Shown: piece after piece, positions 42,178 through 50,718 of the stretch | Layout of the letters: each line of letters opens with the position of its first letter | Numbering within the stretch: the stretch's first letter is position 1 | Source: Kineosphaera sp039812485 | GTDB taxonomy: Bacteria > Actinomycetota > Actinomycetes > Actinomycetales > Dermatophilaceae | Assembly: GCA_039812485.1 (NCBI GenBank) | Contig: JBDIAP010000006.1 | Coordinates: 1-54,183, forward strand | Length of the DNA: 54,183 nucleotides | Direction of reading: 5' to 3' | Translations under genes and position numbers: made by a program | Notes under the pieces: generated by a model | Databases searched by the model: none | What the model was told of the DNA's origin: nothing | What the model saw: only the letters and a program-made list of their open reading frames with translations

Positions 42178-43638
42178 GTGGATGCCCTCAACGACGTCAT
42201 CGGCACACTCAACGACGTCCTCACCTCCTACCTGCTCGTGCCGCTGCTGGCGATCGTCGGCATCTACTTCACCGTGCGCTCCCGAGGCGTGCAGTTCCGC
42301 TCGCCCGGGTCGATGCTCAAGGTCATCCTCGGTTCCCGCGGCGGCGCGGGCGAGGGGATCAGCTCGTTCCAGGCGTTCTGCATCAGCCTCGCCTCACGCG
42401 TCGGCACCGGCAACATCGCCGGTGTCGCCATCGCACTGGCCGTCGGCGGGCCCGGCGCCATCTTCTGGATGTGGGTCATGGCGCTCATCGGCATGGCCAC
42501 CGCGTTTGTCGAGGCGACCCTCGCCCAGCTCTACAAGGAGCCACACGGCGACGGCACCTTCCGCGGCGGGCCCGCGTACTACATCGAGCGCGGGCTCGGC
42601 TCCCGGGCCTGGGGCATGGTCTTCGCTGTGCTGCTCATCTTCACGTTCGGCCTGTCGTTCAACATGGTCCAGGCCAACACCATCGCCTCGGTGCTCGAGT
42701 CCGGCCACGGGGTCTCGCCGATGGTCACCGCCGTCGTCGTCGCCGCACTCACCGCCGTCATCATCTTCGGCGGGCTGCGCTCCATCGCCCGCGTGACCGA
42801 GGTCATCGCCCCGCTCATGGCCCTCGTCTACTTCCTCCTCGCGCTCGCCGTCATCGTCGTGCGGCTGCCCGAGGTGCCGGGCGCGTTCATGGCGATCATC
42901 AAGGGCGCGTTCGGGCTCGACCCCGCGCTCGCCGGCGTCGGCGGCGGCATGCTCGCCGCGCTCATCAACGGCGTCAAGCGCGGCATGTTCTCCAACGAGG
43001 CCGGCATGGGCTCGGCGCCCAACGCCGCCGCCACCGCGACGACGAGCCACCCTGCCCACCAGGGCCTCATCCAGGCCGCGGGTGTCTGGGTCGACACGAT
43101 CATCGTGTGCACCGCGACGGCCGTCATGATCCTGCTCGCCGGGCCCGAGATCTACACCCCTGGCGTCACGACCAAGGAGCAGGCCGGCGCCGCGCTCACC
43201 CAGACGGCCCTCGCGTCCGAGCTCGGCGGCTGGGTCGTCATCGTCATGACCGCCCTCATCTTCGTCTTCGCCTTCTCGTCGGTGCTCGGCAACACCTCGT
43301 ACGCCGAGATCAACGTCGACTTCCTGCGGGCCGGGCGGGTCGGCGACCTCATCATGCGGTGTGTCGTGGTCATCGCCGTCTTCGTGGGCGCGATCACGAG
43401 CCTGTCGTTCGTCTGGTCCCTCGCCGACGTCGCGATGACCCTCATGGCCCTGGTCAACCTCGCCGCCCTGCTCCTGCTCGGCAAGTACGCGATTGCCGCG
43501 TTGGGCGACCTCGAGTCGCACCGTGGCGACATCGCCGACGCCGAGTTCGACGTCGACTCGCTGGGCACCCGGCCTCGGGGGGTCCTCGAGGACGTCTGGG
43601 GCCCGGGCGCCCCCGATGCGGCGATCCACGAGCACTGA
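42178..43638 (+). CDS. Alanine/glycine:cation symporter (AGCS family)
   Basis: About 486 residues. The GTG at 42178 follows AAGGAG; an ATG at 42079 lacks both ribosome site and conserved residues. Family features: YFTVRSRGVQFR near the start, SSFQAFCISLASRVGTGNIAGVAIAL, WVMALIGMATAFVEATLAQLYK, GGPAYYIERGLG and GMFSNEAGMGSAPNAAATA. About eleven helices. It imports alanine or glycine with Na+ or H+; which one is not visible. The Na+ gradient may be supplied by the nearby Mrp system. The C-terminal ~50 residues are acidic and soluble. The 272-base gap upstream contains GC-rich inverted repeats but no convincing glycine riboswitch. Confidence 0.94.
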   Translation: MDALNDVIGTLNDVLTSYLLVPLLAIVGIYFTVRSRGVQFRSPGSMLKVILGSRGGAGEGISSFQAFCISLASRVGTGNIAGVAIALAVGGPGAIFWMWVMALIGMATAFVEATLAQLYKEPHGDGTFRGGPAYYIERGLGSRAWGMVFAVLLIFTFGLSFNMVQANTIASVLESGHGVSPMVTAVVVAALTAVIIFGGLRSIARVTEVIAPLMALVYFLLALAVIVVRLPEVPGAFMAIIKGAFGLDPALAGVGGGMLAALINGVKRGMFSNEAGMGSAPNAAATATTSHPAHQGLIQAAGVWVDTIIVCTATAVMILLAGPEIYTPGVTTKEQAGAALTQTALASELGGWVVIVMTALIFVFAFSSVLGNTSYAEINVDFLRAGRVGDLIMRCVVVIAVFVGAITSLSFVWSLADVAMTLMALVNLAALLLLGKYAIAALGDLESHRGDIADAEFDVDSLGTRPRGVLEDVWGPGAPDAAIHEH

Positions 43639-43680
43639 CCCGGGACACACAGCGAGAGCATCAGATCCCCAGACATCGCG

Positions 43681-43716
43681 CAGCGGCCGGTCACCCCAGA
43701 GGGTGACCGGCCGCTG
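43681..43716. terminator. Bidirectional terminator between the symporter and PTS genes
   Basis: CAGCGGCCGGTCACCC and GGGTGACCGGCCGCTG form a perfect 16-bp stem with the 4-base loop CAGA, between convergent genes. Confidence 0.9.
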
Positions 43717-43734
43717 CGTGCTGCCGAGGGGAGG

Positions 43735-45552
43735 TCAGACCGTGGCCGGCTCCTTCGCGCCCGCGTCTGCGCCGGCACCGGCCCGGCCGGCGAGGATGCG
43801 GTTGATGGTGGTGGCGTACTGGTCGGCGTCGAGGCCGGCCACGAGGTGCCACACGCCGGGGGAGACCTCGACCGCGCCGGGCAGGCCCGCGTCGGCCAGG
43901 GCTCCGAGGTCCACGCGGGAGGAGTCGCGCACCGCGACCCGCACCCGGGTGCCCGCGACGAGGTCGGCCTTCTCGATGTTGTCGGCCCCACCGAGGGCGT
44001 CGAACCAGGCCTTGGCGGCCTTGGCCTCGTCGTCACCCACGACGACGACGATCGGCTCGGGGGCCGGTGCGTCGAGGTCCGCCTTGCCCGCGGCCTTCTG
44101 CTCGGGCGTGCGGTAGTCGAAGATCACGACGAGAAGCATCGAGGTGAAGAACGCCGCCGTGATCGAGATGATGTAGACGAAGACCGGGTCGAACACCGGG
44201 ATCGTCAGCAGCGACGTGAACGCGAACGCCGACGTCTTGACGCCGCCGAGCACGCCGATGATGACACCACCGACGAGGCAGCCCACGAGCATCCGCGGGT
44301 AGATCTTCTTGAACCGCAGGTGGATGCCGTAGAGCGAGGGCTCCGAGATGCCGCCGAGCAGGCCCGCGGCCAGGGCACCGGTCGCGGTCTGGCGCATCGC
44401 GACGTCGCGGTCGCGCAGCGAGTGCACGAGCACGCCCGCGGTGGCACCGAAGCAGGCGAAGTTCCACGCACCCATGGGGCCCTGGATGAAGTCGTAGCCG
44501 AGGGTCTGGATGTTGGCCAGCATGAGCGCGTTGAGCGGCCAGTGCAGGCCGAGCGGCACGAGGAAGGGGTAGAGCAGCGGGATGAGGATCGCGAAGACGA
44601 TCGGGGCGTTGCCGTTGAGCCACGCGAGGCCGACGCCGAGCCCGTTGCCGAGCCAGATGCCGAGCGGGCCGAGGAGGAACGCGGTGAGCGGCACCATGAC
44701 GACGATCGACAGGAAGGGCACGAAGACCATCTGCACGTTCTCAGGGATGATCCGCTTGAAGAACTTGTAGACCAGGGCCAACACCGCGACCGCGATGAGT
44801 GGCACGAAGACCTGCCCGCCGTAGTCGTTGAGCTGCATCGGCAGCCCGAAGATGGTCGCGACGCACTCCTTGGTGCCGAGTGTGGGGTTCGTCGTGCAGA
44901 CGGTGTCGGCTGCCTCGGAGAGGGCCGCGTAGTTGGGTGTCATGACCGCGCCCATGACGGTCGCGCCGACCCACGGGTCGATGTCGAGGGCCTTGGCGGC
45001 GTTGTAGGCCACCATGATCGGCAGGAAGTAGAAGACCGCGCGCCACATGGTGTCGACGAAGACCCACGACGCCGGCTTGTCGGCGGCGCGGAAGTCGACG
45101 ACGCCGAGGGCGTCGAGCACCGCCGCGAAGGCGATGATGAGCGACGCGCCGAGCAGCACGCCGAGCAGCGGCCGGAAGCTGTTGGACAGGTATTCGAAGA
45201 AGTTGTCCAGCCAGGCGTACTTGCCGCGAGCCTTGGCCCGCTCGGCGGCCTTGACGTCGGCATCGGACATGGCCCCTCCGCCACCCGAGCCCGCCGCCTT
45301 GCCCATGTTGGCCATCTCGGGCAGCGCCTGGATGTCGCGGAAGACGTTGCCGACGGCACCGCCGATGATGACCTGGTAGCGGTCACCGGACTGCGGGACC
45401 GCTCCCATGACGCCCTGGATCTTCTCGACCTGGCCCTGGTCGACGCCGGAGGAGTCGGCCAGTTCGAAGCGCAGACGGGTGGCGCAGTGGGTGAGGGCGG
45501 TGATGTTCTCGGCCCCGCCGACGGCCTTGACGATCTCTGATGCCGTGCTCAT
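43735..45552 (-). CDS. PTS EIIBC sugar permease with a C-terminal cysteine-less EIIB-like domain
   Basis: 605 residues from the ATG at 45552, after AAGGAG. The N-terminal EIIB domain (1-~80) has the phosphorylated Cys23 in LTHCATRLRF and GVMGAVPQSGDRYQVIIG. EIIC (~130-470) has about ten helices and the glucose/beta-glucoside-type signature GGISEPSLYGIHLRFKKIYP. Residues ~513-588 repeat the EIIB pattern (ALGGADNI ... GTRVRVAVRDSSRVDLGAL ... GLPGAVEV) but have no cysteine at the phosphorylation site. It phosphorylates sugar during uptake using the EIIA domain of the gene upstream (45602-48184). Sugar unknown: the Glc-family EIIC also fits beta-glucosides, trehalose or sucrose. Confidence 0.93.
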   Translation of the reverse strand: MSTASEIVKAVGGAENITALTHCATRLRFELADSSGVDQGQVEKIQGVMGAVPQSGDRYQVIIGGAVGNVFRDIQALPEMANMGKAAGSGGGGAMSDADVKAAERAKARGKYAWLDNFFEYLSNSFRPLLGVLLGASLIIAFAAVLDALGVVDFRAADKPASWVFVDTMWRAVFYFLPIMVAYNAAKALDIDPWVGATVMGAVMTPNYAALSEAADTVCTTNPTLGTKECVATIFGLPMQLNDYGGQVFVPLIAVAVLALVYKFFKRIIPENVQMVFVPFLSIVVMVPLTAFLLGPLGIWLGNGLGVGLAWLNGNAPIVFAILIPLLYPFLVPLGLHWPLNALMLANIQTLGYDFIQGPMGAWNFACFGATAGVLVHSLRDRDVAMRQTATGALAAGLLGGISEPSLYGIHLRFKKIYPRMLVGCLVGGVIIGVLGGVKTSAFAFTSLLTIPVFDPVFVYIISITAAFFTSMLLVVIFDYRTPEQKAAGKADLDAPAPEPIVVVVGDDEAKAAKAWFDALGGADNIEKADLVAGTRVRVAVRDSSRVDLGALADAGLPGAVEVSPGVWHLVAGLDADQYATTINRILAGRAGAGADAGAKEPATV

Positions 45553-45601
45553 GACGTGATGTTCTCCTTGGGGGTGGCCCGGACGCTCGACGCTGGGCGT
45601 C

Positions 45602-48184
45602 TCAGTCCTCGTCCATCGGGACGAGGGCACGCACTTCGGCGGGGGTGGAGCACTGCACCGCCTTGGCGGCCAGCTCCTTGCACTGCTCGAGCGAGTAGGC
45701 GCGCACCTGCGCCTTGATCGAGGGGATGGCCGGGATCGAGCAGCTCAGCTCATCGACGCCGAGCCCGACGAGGATCGGCACGGCCTGCGGGTCGGAGGCG
45801 ACCCCGCCGCAGATCCCGAGCCACTTGCCCCGCTCGTGCAGCGCCTCGCACGCGCCGCCGATGAGCATGAGGATCGCCGGGTTGCACGGGTCGACCTGCG
45901 CCGCGAGCTTGGGGTGTCCTCGGTCCATCGCCAGCGTGTAGGAGGTGAGGTCGTTGGTGCCGACGCTGAAGAAGTCGCACCCTTCCTCGGCGGCGAACTG
46001 CCGGGCCATGACGGCGACGGACGGCACCTCCATCATGATGCCGACCGGCACCTTGGTCTCCAGGCCGAGCTTGTCGCGCTCCTCGTCCCAGATCTTCTTG
46101 ACGGTGCGCCAGTCCTCGATGGTGGCGATCATCGGGAACATGACGTTGAGCTCGGCGCCGGCGTTCGCGGCCTTCATGATCGCGCGGCACTGGGCGCGCA
46201 GCACCTCCGGCTTCTCGATGCCGACGCGCACGCCGCGGATGCCGAGGAAGGGGTTTTCCTCCGCCGGGATCGGCAGGTAGGGCAGCGGCTTGTCGCCGCC
46301 GACGTCGAGCGTGCGGATGACGAGCGGCTGGCCGGGTCGAAGCGCCCGGGAGCAGTCGGCATACACCTGGGCCTGCTCGTCCTCGGTGGGGGCGGTCGTG
46401 CGGCCGAGGAAGACGAACTCGCTGCGCAGCAGACCCACGCCCTCGGCGCCCTTGGTCATCGCCTGCTCCGCGTCCTCGACGCCGCCGATGTTGGCGACGA
46501 CCGCGACCTGGTGGCCGTCGGTGGTGATCGCGGGCTCGTCCTGATGTGCCTCCTCGCGCGCCTTGCGGGCGGCCATCCGCTCCTGGCGGCCGAGGATCGC
46601 GGCGATCTCCTCGTCGGAGACGTTCGTCTGCAGCGAGCCCTTCGACCCGTCGAGCACGACCTTGGAGCCGTTCGGGATGTCGAGGGCCCGGCTCTCGATG
46701 CCCGCGACCGCCGGGATGTCGAGAGAGCGGGCGATGATCGCGACGTGGCTGGAGGCGCCGCCGTTCGTCGTGGCGAAGCCGACGACCTTGGTGCGGTCGA
46801 GCTGGGCCGTGTCCGACGGGGTGAGGTCCTCGGCGATGAGGATCGTGCCCTCGGCGAGCTCGGGCTTCTCGCTGCGCTGCCCGGTGAGCTCCTCGAGCAC
46901 GCGCTGCCCGACGTCGCGCACGTCGTTGGCGCGCCCGGCGAGCACCTCGTTCTTCAGGCTCGCGAGCCGGTCGGCGTAGGTGTTGAACGCACCCCGCCAC
47001 GCGTAGGGGGCGCTCTTGCCCTTGTCGATGGCGCTGACCGCGAGGTCGAGCAGGTCGGGGTCGGCGAGCAGCTCGGCGTGCGCCCCGAAGATCGCGGCCT
47101 TGTCGGGGTCGGACTCCTTCTCGAGGCGGGCCTGCAGGGCAGACAGGTCGAGGATCGAGCGGTCGATGGCCGCGTTGAGCTTGCGGCGCTCCTTGTGGTG
47201 GTCCTCGCCGAACTCCTCGACGGTGATGTCGTCGTGGCGCAGCTGCAGCACGGTGCCGACGCCGAGGCCGGGGGAGGCCGAGACACCGAGCAGCAGGTTG
47301 ATGTCGCCCGACTTCGGGCCGACCGGCTCGGGCTCGGGCTCGGGCTCGGCGACCGCCGGGACCGGACCGGTGTCGTCCGTGCCGATCGGCGGGCACTCCT
47401 CGCCGAGGCCCTCCTGGATCGCGGCGGTGATGCGCGCGATGGCCTCGGCCGCGTCGGTGCCGTGAGCGCTGATCGTCACCTTGTCGCCGCGGGCGACCGC
47501 CAGGCTCATGATGCCGACCATGCTCTTGGCGTTGGCCGAGTCCTCGCCGCGGCGCAGCCGGATGTCCGAGCCGAACGACTTGGCGAGGGCGACGAGCGTG
47601 GCCGTCGGGCGGGCGTGCAGACCGGTGGGATTGGGGATGAGCAGCGCGTCGGACGTCACGGTGCGGGCGCCCTCGCCGGCCCCCGCGTCCTGCACCTCCT
47701 CGGCGAGGTCGACCTGCGCCGCGATGTCGGAGCCGGCGGTGACGAGCCCGGTGCGGGGCTCGAGCGCGGCGACGCGTTCGGAGTTGGCGATGACGACCTG
47801 GGTGAGCAGGCTCTTGGCCTGGCTGGCCACCAGGTCGAGGTCGAACACGATGAGGGGATCGCCGACCTCGACGCGGTCACCGGCCTTGACCTGCGGGGTG
47901 AAGCCGTGTCCCTGCATCTTCACGGTGTCCAGGCCGATGTGCATGAGCACCTCGATGCCGTCGGCCGAGCGGATCGTGATGGCGTGCCCCGAGGGTTGCA
48001 GGTCGACGACCTCCCCGGCGATCGGCGCCAGCAGCGTGTTGCTCAGGGGGTCGATCGAGATCCCTTCGCCCACCATCTTCTTGGCGAAGACCGGGTCGGG
48101 GACCAGTTCGATCGGCACCATGACCCCGGTCAGTGGCGCGATCAGTTCGATGCGCGAGACGGCCGTTTTCGCTTCCACCTTCAA
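45602..48184 (-). CDS. PTS polyprotein EIIA(Glc)-HPr-EI
   Basis: 860 residues. EIIA (1-~150): GEVVDLQPSGHAITI and VLMHIGLDTVKMQG, with phospho-His82 and supporting His67. HPr (~175-265): NPTGLHARPTATLV with His190, and Ser221 in the SMVGIMSLA segment where HPr kinase would act. A Pro/Glu-rich linker (PEPEPEPVGP) leads to Enzyme I (~295-860): NGGASSHVAII with His480, VGLLRSEFVFLGR, the PEP-binding domain with VGTNDLTSYTLAMDR, and GICGGVASD. A single chain thus carries phosphate from PEP to the EIIB of the next gene, 49 bases downstream. Fused EIIA-HPr-EI proteins are known (FruB/NagF-like), but most actinobacteria encode these parts separately. Confidence 0.95.
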   Translation of the reverse strand: MKVEAKTAVSRIELIAPLTGVMVPIELVPDPVFAKKMVGEGISIDPLSNTLLAPIAGEVVDLQPSGHAITIRSADGIEVLMHIGLDTVKMQGHGFTPQVKAGDRVEVGDPLIVFDLDLVASQAKSLLTQVVIANSERVAALEPRTGLVTAGSDIAAQVDLAEEVQDAGAGEGARTVTSDALLIPNPTGLHARPTATLVALAKSFGSDIRLRRGEDSANAKSMVGIMSLAVARGDKVTISAHGTDAAEAIARITAAIQEGLGEECPPIGTDDTGPVPAVAEPEPEPEPVGPKSGDINLLLGVSASPGLGVGTVLQLRHDDITVEEFGEDHHKERRKLNAAIDRSILDLSALQARLEKESDPDKAAIFGAHAELLADPDLLDLAVSAIDKGKSAPYAWRGAFNTYADRLASLKNEVLAGRANDVRDVGQRVLEELTGQRSEKPELAEGTILIAEDLTPSDTAQLDRTKVVGFATTNGGASSHVAIIARSLDIPAVAGIESRALDIPNGSKVVLDGSKGSLQTNVSDEEIAAILGRQERMAARKAREEAHQDEPAITTDGHQVAVVANIGGVEDAEQAMTKGAEGVGLLRSEFVFLGRTTAPTEDEQAQVYADCSRALRPGQPLVIRTLDVGGDKPLPYLPIPAEENPFLGIRGVRVGIEKPEVLRAQCRAIMKAANAGAELNVMFPMIATIEDWRTVKKIWDEERDKLGLETKVPVGIMMEVPSVAVMARQFAAEEGCDFFSVGTNDLTSYTLAMDRGHPKLAAQVDPCNPAILMLIGGACEALHERGKWLGICGGVASDPQAVPILVGLGVDELSCSIPAIPSIKAQVRAYSLEQCKELAAKAVQCSTPAEVRALVPMDED

Positions 48185-48300
48185 GACTCCTTTTCGTCGC
48201 CCCGGACCCGCGCGGGGGCGCCGCTGCGACAGTGCCCGAGTCCGGCAGGCGCCAGGCTAGTCCTTGCTGTGTGCACAACGGGTGCTAGCGACCGTGTCCC

Positions 48301-49137
48301 TTAGCCGTGGACGAGCGGAAAGATCGGCAATTGCTCCGGATGGTGGGCGTGGACGATGACGAGGAAGACGATCGCGTCGAAGAGCAGGTGGACGACGACG
48401 ACATACAGGAGGTTCTTCTTCGTCCAGGTGAAGGTCAGCGCCTGGATGAGCGCGAACGGGATCGTCAGCAGCGGCCCCCAGGCCTGGTAGCCCAGCTCCC
48501 ACAGGAACGAGACGAAGATGCTCGCCTGCAGCACGTTGGCCACCGGCGCGCTGAAGTGCCGGCAGAAGAGCACGTAGCACGTGCAGATGAAGAACAGCTC
48601 GTCCCAGAGGCCGACGGCGTTGACGCCGACGAAGAGCCGCGCGATCTCGTGCCACTGCACGACCGCCGGCCAGTTGAGGTAGACCCCCGAGGTGAGGAAG
48701 TAGTAGGGCAGGATCACGTAGGCCGCGACGATGACGACGACGAGGTAGAGCCACATCCGCCCCGTCCAGCGCCCGCCGCCCCACGGGAAGGAGATCGCGC
48801 GGTCCCGGTAGACCCAGCGCGAGATCGCGTACGGCGCGAGCACGGCCCAGGACAAGGCGATCGAGAAGCGGGCGATGCCGGCGGGGGAGATGTCGGCGTG
48901 CAGCGAGATGAAGCTGATGCCGACGAGCGCGACGACGATGAGGATGAGGTCCGGCAGGAGGCGCCGGGAGCGGCCGGTGGCGTCGGTCCAGGCCGCGGCG
49001 GCGAGTCCCGCTGCCAGGCACACGTAGCCGGGCCCGTCGCGCATGACCCAGAAGAGCCACACCGCGCCGGCGCACACGAGCATCCCAGGCACGAGCGCCG
49101 CCGGGCGCGTCGTGGCGCCGGGCGCGGCGAGCCGCAT
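48301..49137 (-). CDS. CPBP-type intramembrane protease/abortive-infection-like membrane protein
   Basis: 278 residues from the ATG at 49137, two bases after the stop of the upstream gene (translational coupling). Seven or eight hydrophobic helices. The CPBP (Abi/Rce1) pattern is seen in the second half: GLWDELFFICTCYVLFCRHF (usual form EExxxR, here DE with R displaced), SFLWELGYQAWGP and VVVVHLLFDAIVFLVIV with the conserved His. Some members process prenylated or bacteriocin peptides; most bacterial ones are uncharacterised. The altered first motif makes catalytic activity uncertain. Confidence 0.7.
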   Translation of the reverse strand: MRLAAPGATTRPAALVPGMLVCAGAVWLFWVMRDGPGYVCLAAGLAAAAWTDATGRSRRLLPDLILIVVALVGISFISLHADISPAGIARFSIALSWAVLAPYAISRWVYRDRAISFPWGGGRWTGRMWLYLVVVIVAAYVILPYYFLTSGVYLNWPAVVQWHEIARLFVGVNAVGLWDELFFICTCYVLFCRHFSAPVANVLQASIFVSFLWELGYQAWGPLLTIPFALIQALTFTWTKKNLLYVVVVHLLFDAIVFLVIVHAHHPEQLPIFPLVHG

Positions 49138-49139
49138 CC

Positions 49140-50426
49140 TCACGCGCCCCGCGCGGGCGCGGCCGGCCGGGTCGCGAGCACGTACAGCCGCTCGGTCGGG
49201 GCCTCCACGTCGGCCAGCGGGCCGCGGACATACCACTCGTCGATCACCAGGCCCGCGGCGGTGACGGCGTCGCGGACGGCCCGCGGGTCGTGCCACACGA
49301 ACGTCAGGTCGACGTCGTGGCCCCACCACGAACTCTGATGGCGCAGCTCGTCGCCGGCGTGCAGCGCGAGGGCCAGCCGCCCGCCGGGGGCCAGCGTGCG
49401 GGCCAGCGCGGCGACGGCGCCCGGCAGCTCGGAGCCCGCGAGGTGGACGAGGCTGTACCACGCGACGACCGCGGCCCAGCCGGTGGCCCGCGGCGGCTTG
49501 AGCAGCCGGGTGAAGTCGCCGACCTCGAACGTCAGGTCCGGATAGTCCGCGCGGGCGCGGGCGATCATGCCCGGCGCGATGTCGATGCCGGTGACGTCGG
49601 CGCCCGCGTCGGCGAGGAACGCCGCGAGGTGGCCCGGCCCGCAGCCGACGTCGACGACCGGCCCGCCGGCGGCAGGCGCGCCGGCGTGGAGGCGCCCAGC
49701 GTCCTCGGCGACGCGCTCCAGCAGCCACTGGTCGAACGGCTTGTGGACGAGCTCGTCGCCCAGCTCCTGCGCGTAGGAATCGGCGACTTCGTCGTAGGCG
49801 GTGCGGACCGCCGCGTCCCGCGCCGCCGCGCCGTCGGCGAGCACGACCTCCCGGTCGACCTCCGCTCCCGCACCGCCGCGCATGCCGCCGCGCGCCCCGG
49901 CCGCGCCCGCGGGCTCCGCCTCGGGCACGGGGCCGAGCAGGTGCTGCCAGCGCGGGTCGTGCTGGCCGGCCTGGCGTTGCAGCTGGACGACGAGAGGGTC
50001 GGGGCGGTCGGCCAGGTCGCGCAGACACGCCTCGACCTCGTCGCGGTCGGCGAACGGGTGCAGTCGTTCGGTGCGGGTGCGCAGCTCGCCCGCGGCCTGC
50101 GGACCGCGCAGCAGCAGGACGGTCACCAGCGCCCGCTGCGCCGGGTCGAGCGAGAGCGCCTCGCCGAGCAGCTGGTGGTACTTCACGCTGCGGGAGCCCT
50201 TGCCGGCCCACACCAGCCGCAGCAGCCCCGCGTCCTTGAGCCCGCGGGCGACCTCCTGCACGTGCGCCTCGTCGAAGTCGGTGACCGGATCGCGGCTCGT
50301 CGCCTGGTTGCACGCGGTGCGCAGCGCGTGCAACGTCAGCGGGTAGCTGCCCGGCACGGTGATCTCCTTCTCCAGGAGCGCGCCCAGCACGCGTTGCTGA
50401 TCCGGCTCGAGCACGGGTCGATCCAT
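49140..50426 (-). CDS. DUF480 (YceH-like) winged-helix protein fused to a class I methyltransferase
   Basis: 428 residues from the ATG at 50426. Residues 1-~170 match the YceH/UPF0502 family: LEPDQQRVLGALLEKEITVPGSYPLTLHALRTACNQATSRDPV and AQRALVTVLLLRGPQAAGELRTRTERLH, a double winged helix usually found alone. A Gly/Ala-rich linker (~180-200) leads to a SAM-dependent methyltransferase (~215-425): motif I VVDVGCGPGHLAAFLADAGADVTGID, then FEVGDFTRLL and a later GGRLALALHAG segment. The methyl acceptor is unknown. The next gene encodes a CPBP protein and starts two bases after this stop. Confidence 0.85.
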   Translation of the reverse strand: MDRPVLEPDQQRVLGALLEKEITVPGSYPLTLHALRTACNQATSRDPVTDFDEAHVQEVARGLKDAGLLRLVWAGKGSRSVKYHQLLGEALSLDPAQRALVTVLLLRGPQAAGELRTRTERLHPFADRDEVEACLRDLADRPDPLVVQLQRQAGQHDPRWQHLLGPVPEAEPAGAAGARGGMRGGAGAEVDREVVLADGAAARDAAVRTAYDEVADSYAQELGDELVHKPFDQWLLERVAEDAGRLHAGAPAAGGPVVDVGCGPGHLAAFLADAGADVTGIDIAPGMIARARADYPDLTFEVGDFTRLLKPPRATGWAAVVAWYSLVHLAGSELPGAVAALARTLAPGGRLALALHAGDELRHQSSWWGHDVDLTFVWHDPRAVRDAVTAAGLVIDEWYVRGPLADVEAPTERLYVLATRPAAPARGA

Positions 50427-50718
50427 GTGCCCAGTCTCGCAGGCACCCCCACGGCGCGACGCGCCCCGCGCAGCGTTCGGCCGCCGGGGCACCCCTGGGG
50501 CCGGCGCACGCCGCCCAGGTGACCTGCGCTCGCGCACCCCCGGGCGCCCGCGCCGCGACGAGTGCCCGTCGCCTCGTCGCCGCGCCGGCCGGGCGCCTCC
50601 GGCGAGCCCCTGGGGCCCGAGACGACACCGCACGAGCACCGGCGCGGCGACACGGGCGAAGGCCGCCACCCGGGGTGGGGTGGCGGCCTTCGCCGTCGCC
50701 GACTCGGTCGGGTGGGTC
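50427..50718. other. Gap between the DUF480 fusion gene and katA
   Basis: 292 bases. The only clear element is the hairpin at 50656-50693. The rest is GC-rich without recognisable gene or repeat, and should hold the promoter for the DUF480-methyltransferase gene. Confidence 0.5.
50656..50693 (-). terminator. Terminator after katA
   Basis: GCGAAGGCCGCCACCC (50656-50671) and GGGTGGCGGCCTTCGC (50678-50693): perfect 16-bp stem, 6-base loop, 26 bases past the katA stop on the minus strand. Confidence 0.9.

Noticed and set aside
48185..48300. DasR-type operator upstream of the PTS polyprotein
   Set aside because: No sequence close to the TGGTCTAGACCA dyad was found, so control by DasR and N-acetylglucosamine as substrate are not supported.
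48301..49137. CPBP protein as part of a phage-defence (abortive infection) system
   Set aside because: Only the membrane family is shared with Abi proteins; no toxin, reverse transcriptase or nuclease partner is adjacent, so a defence role is not supported.
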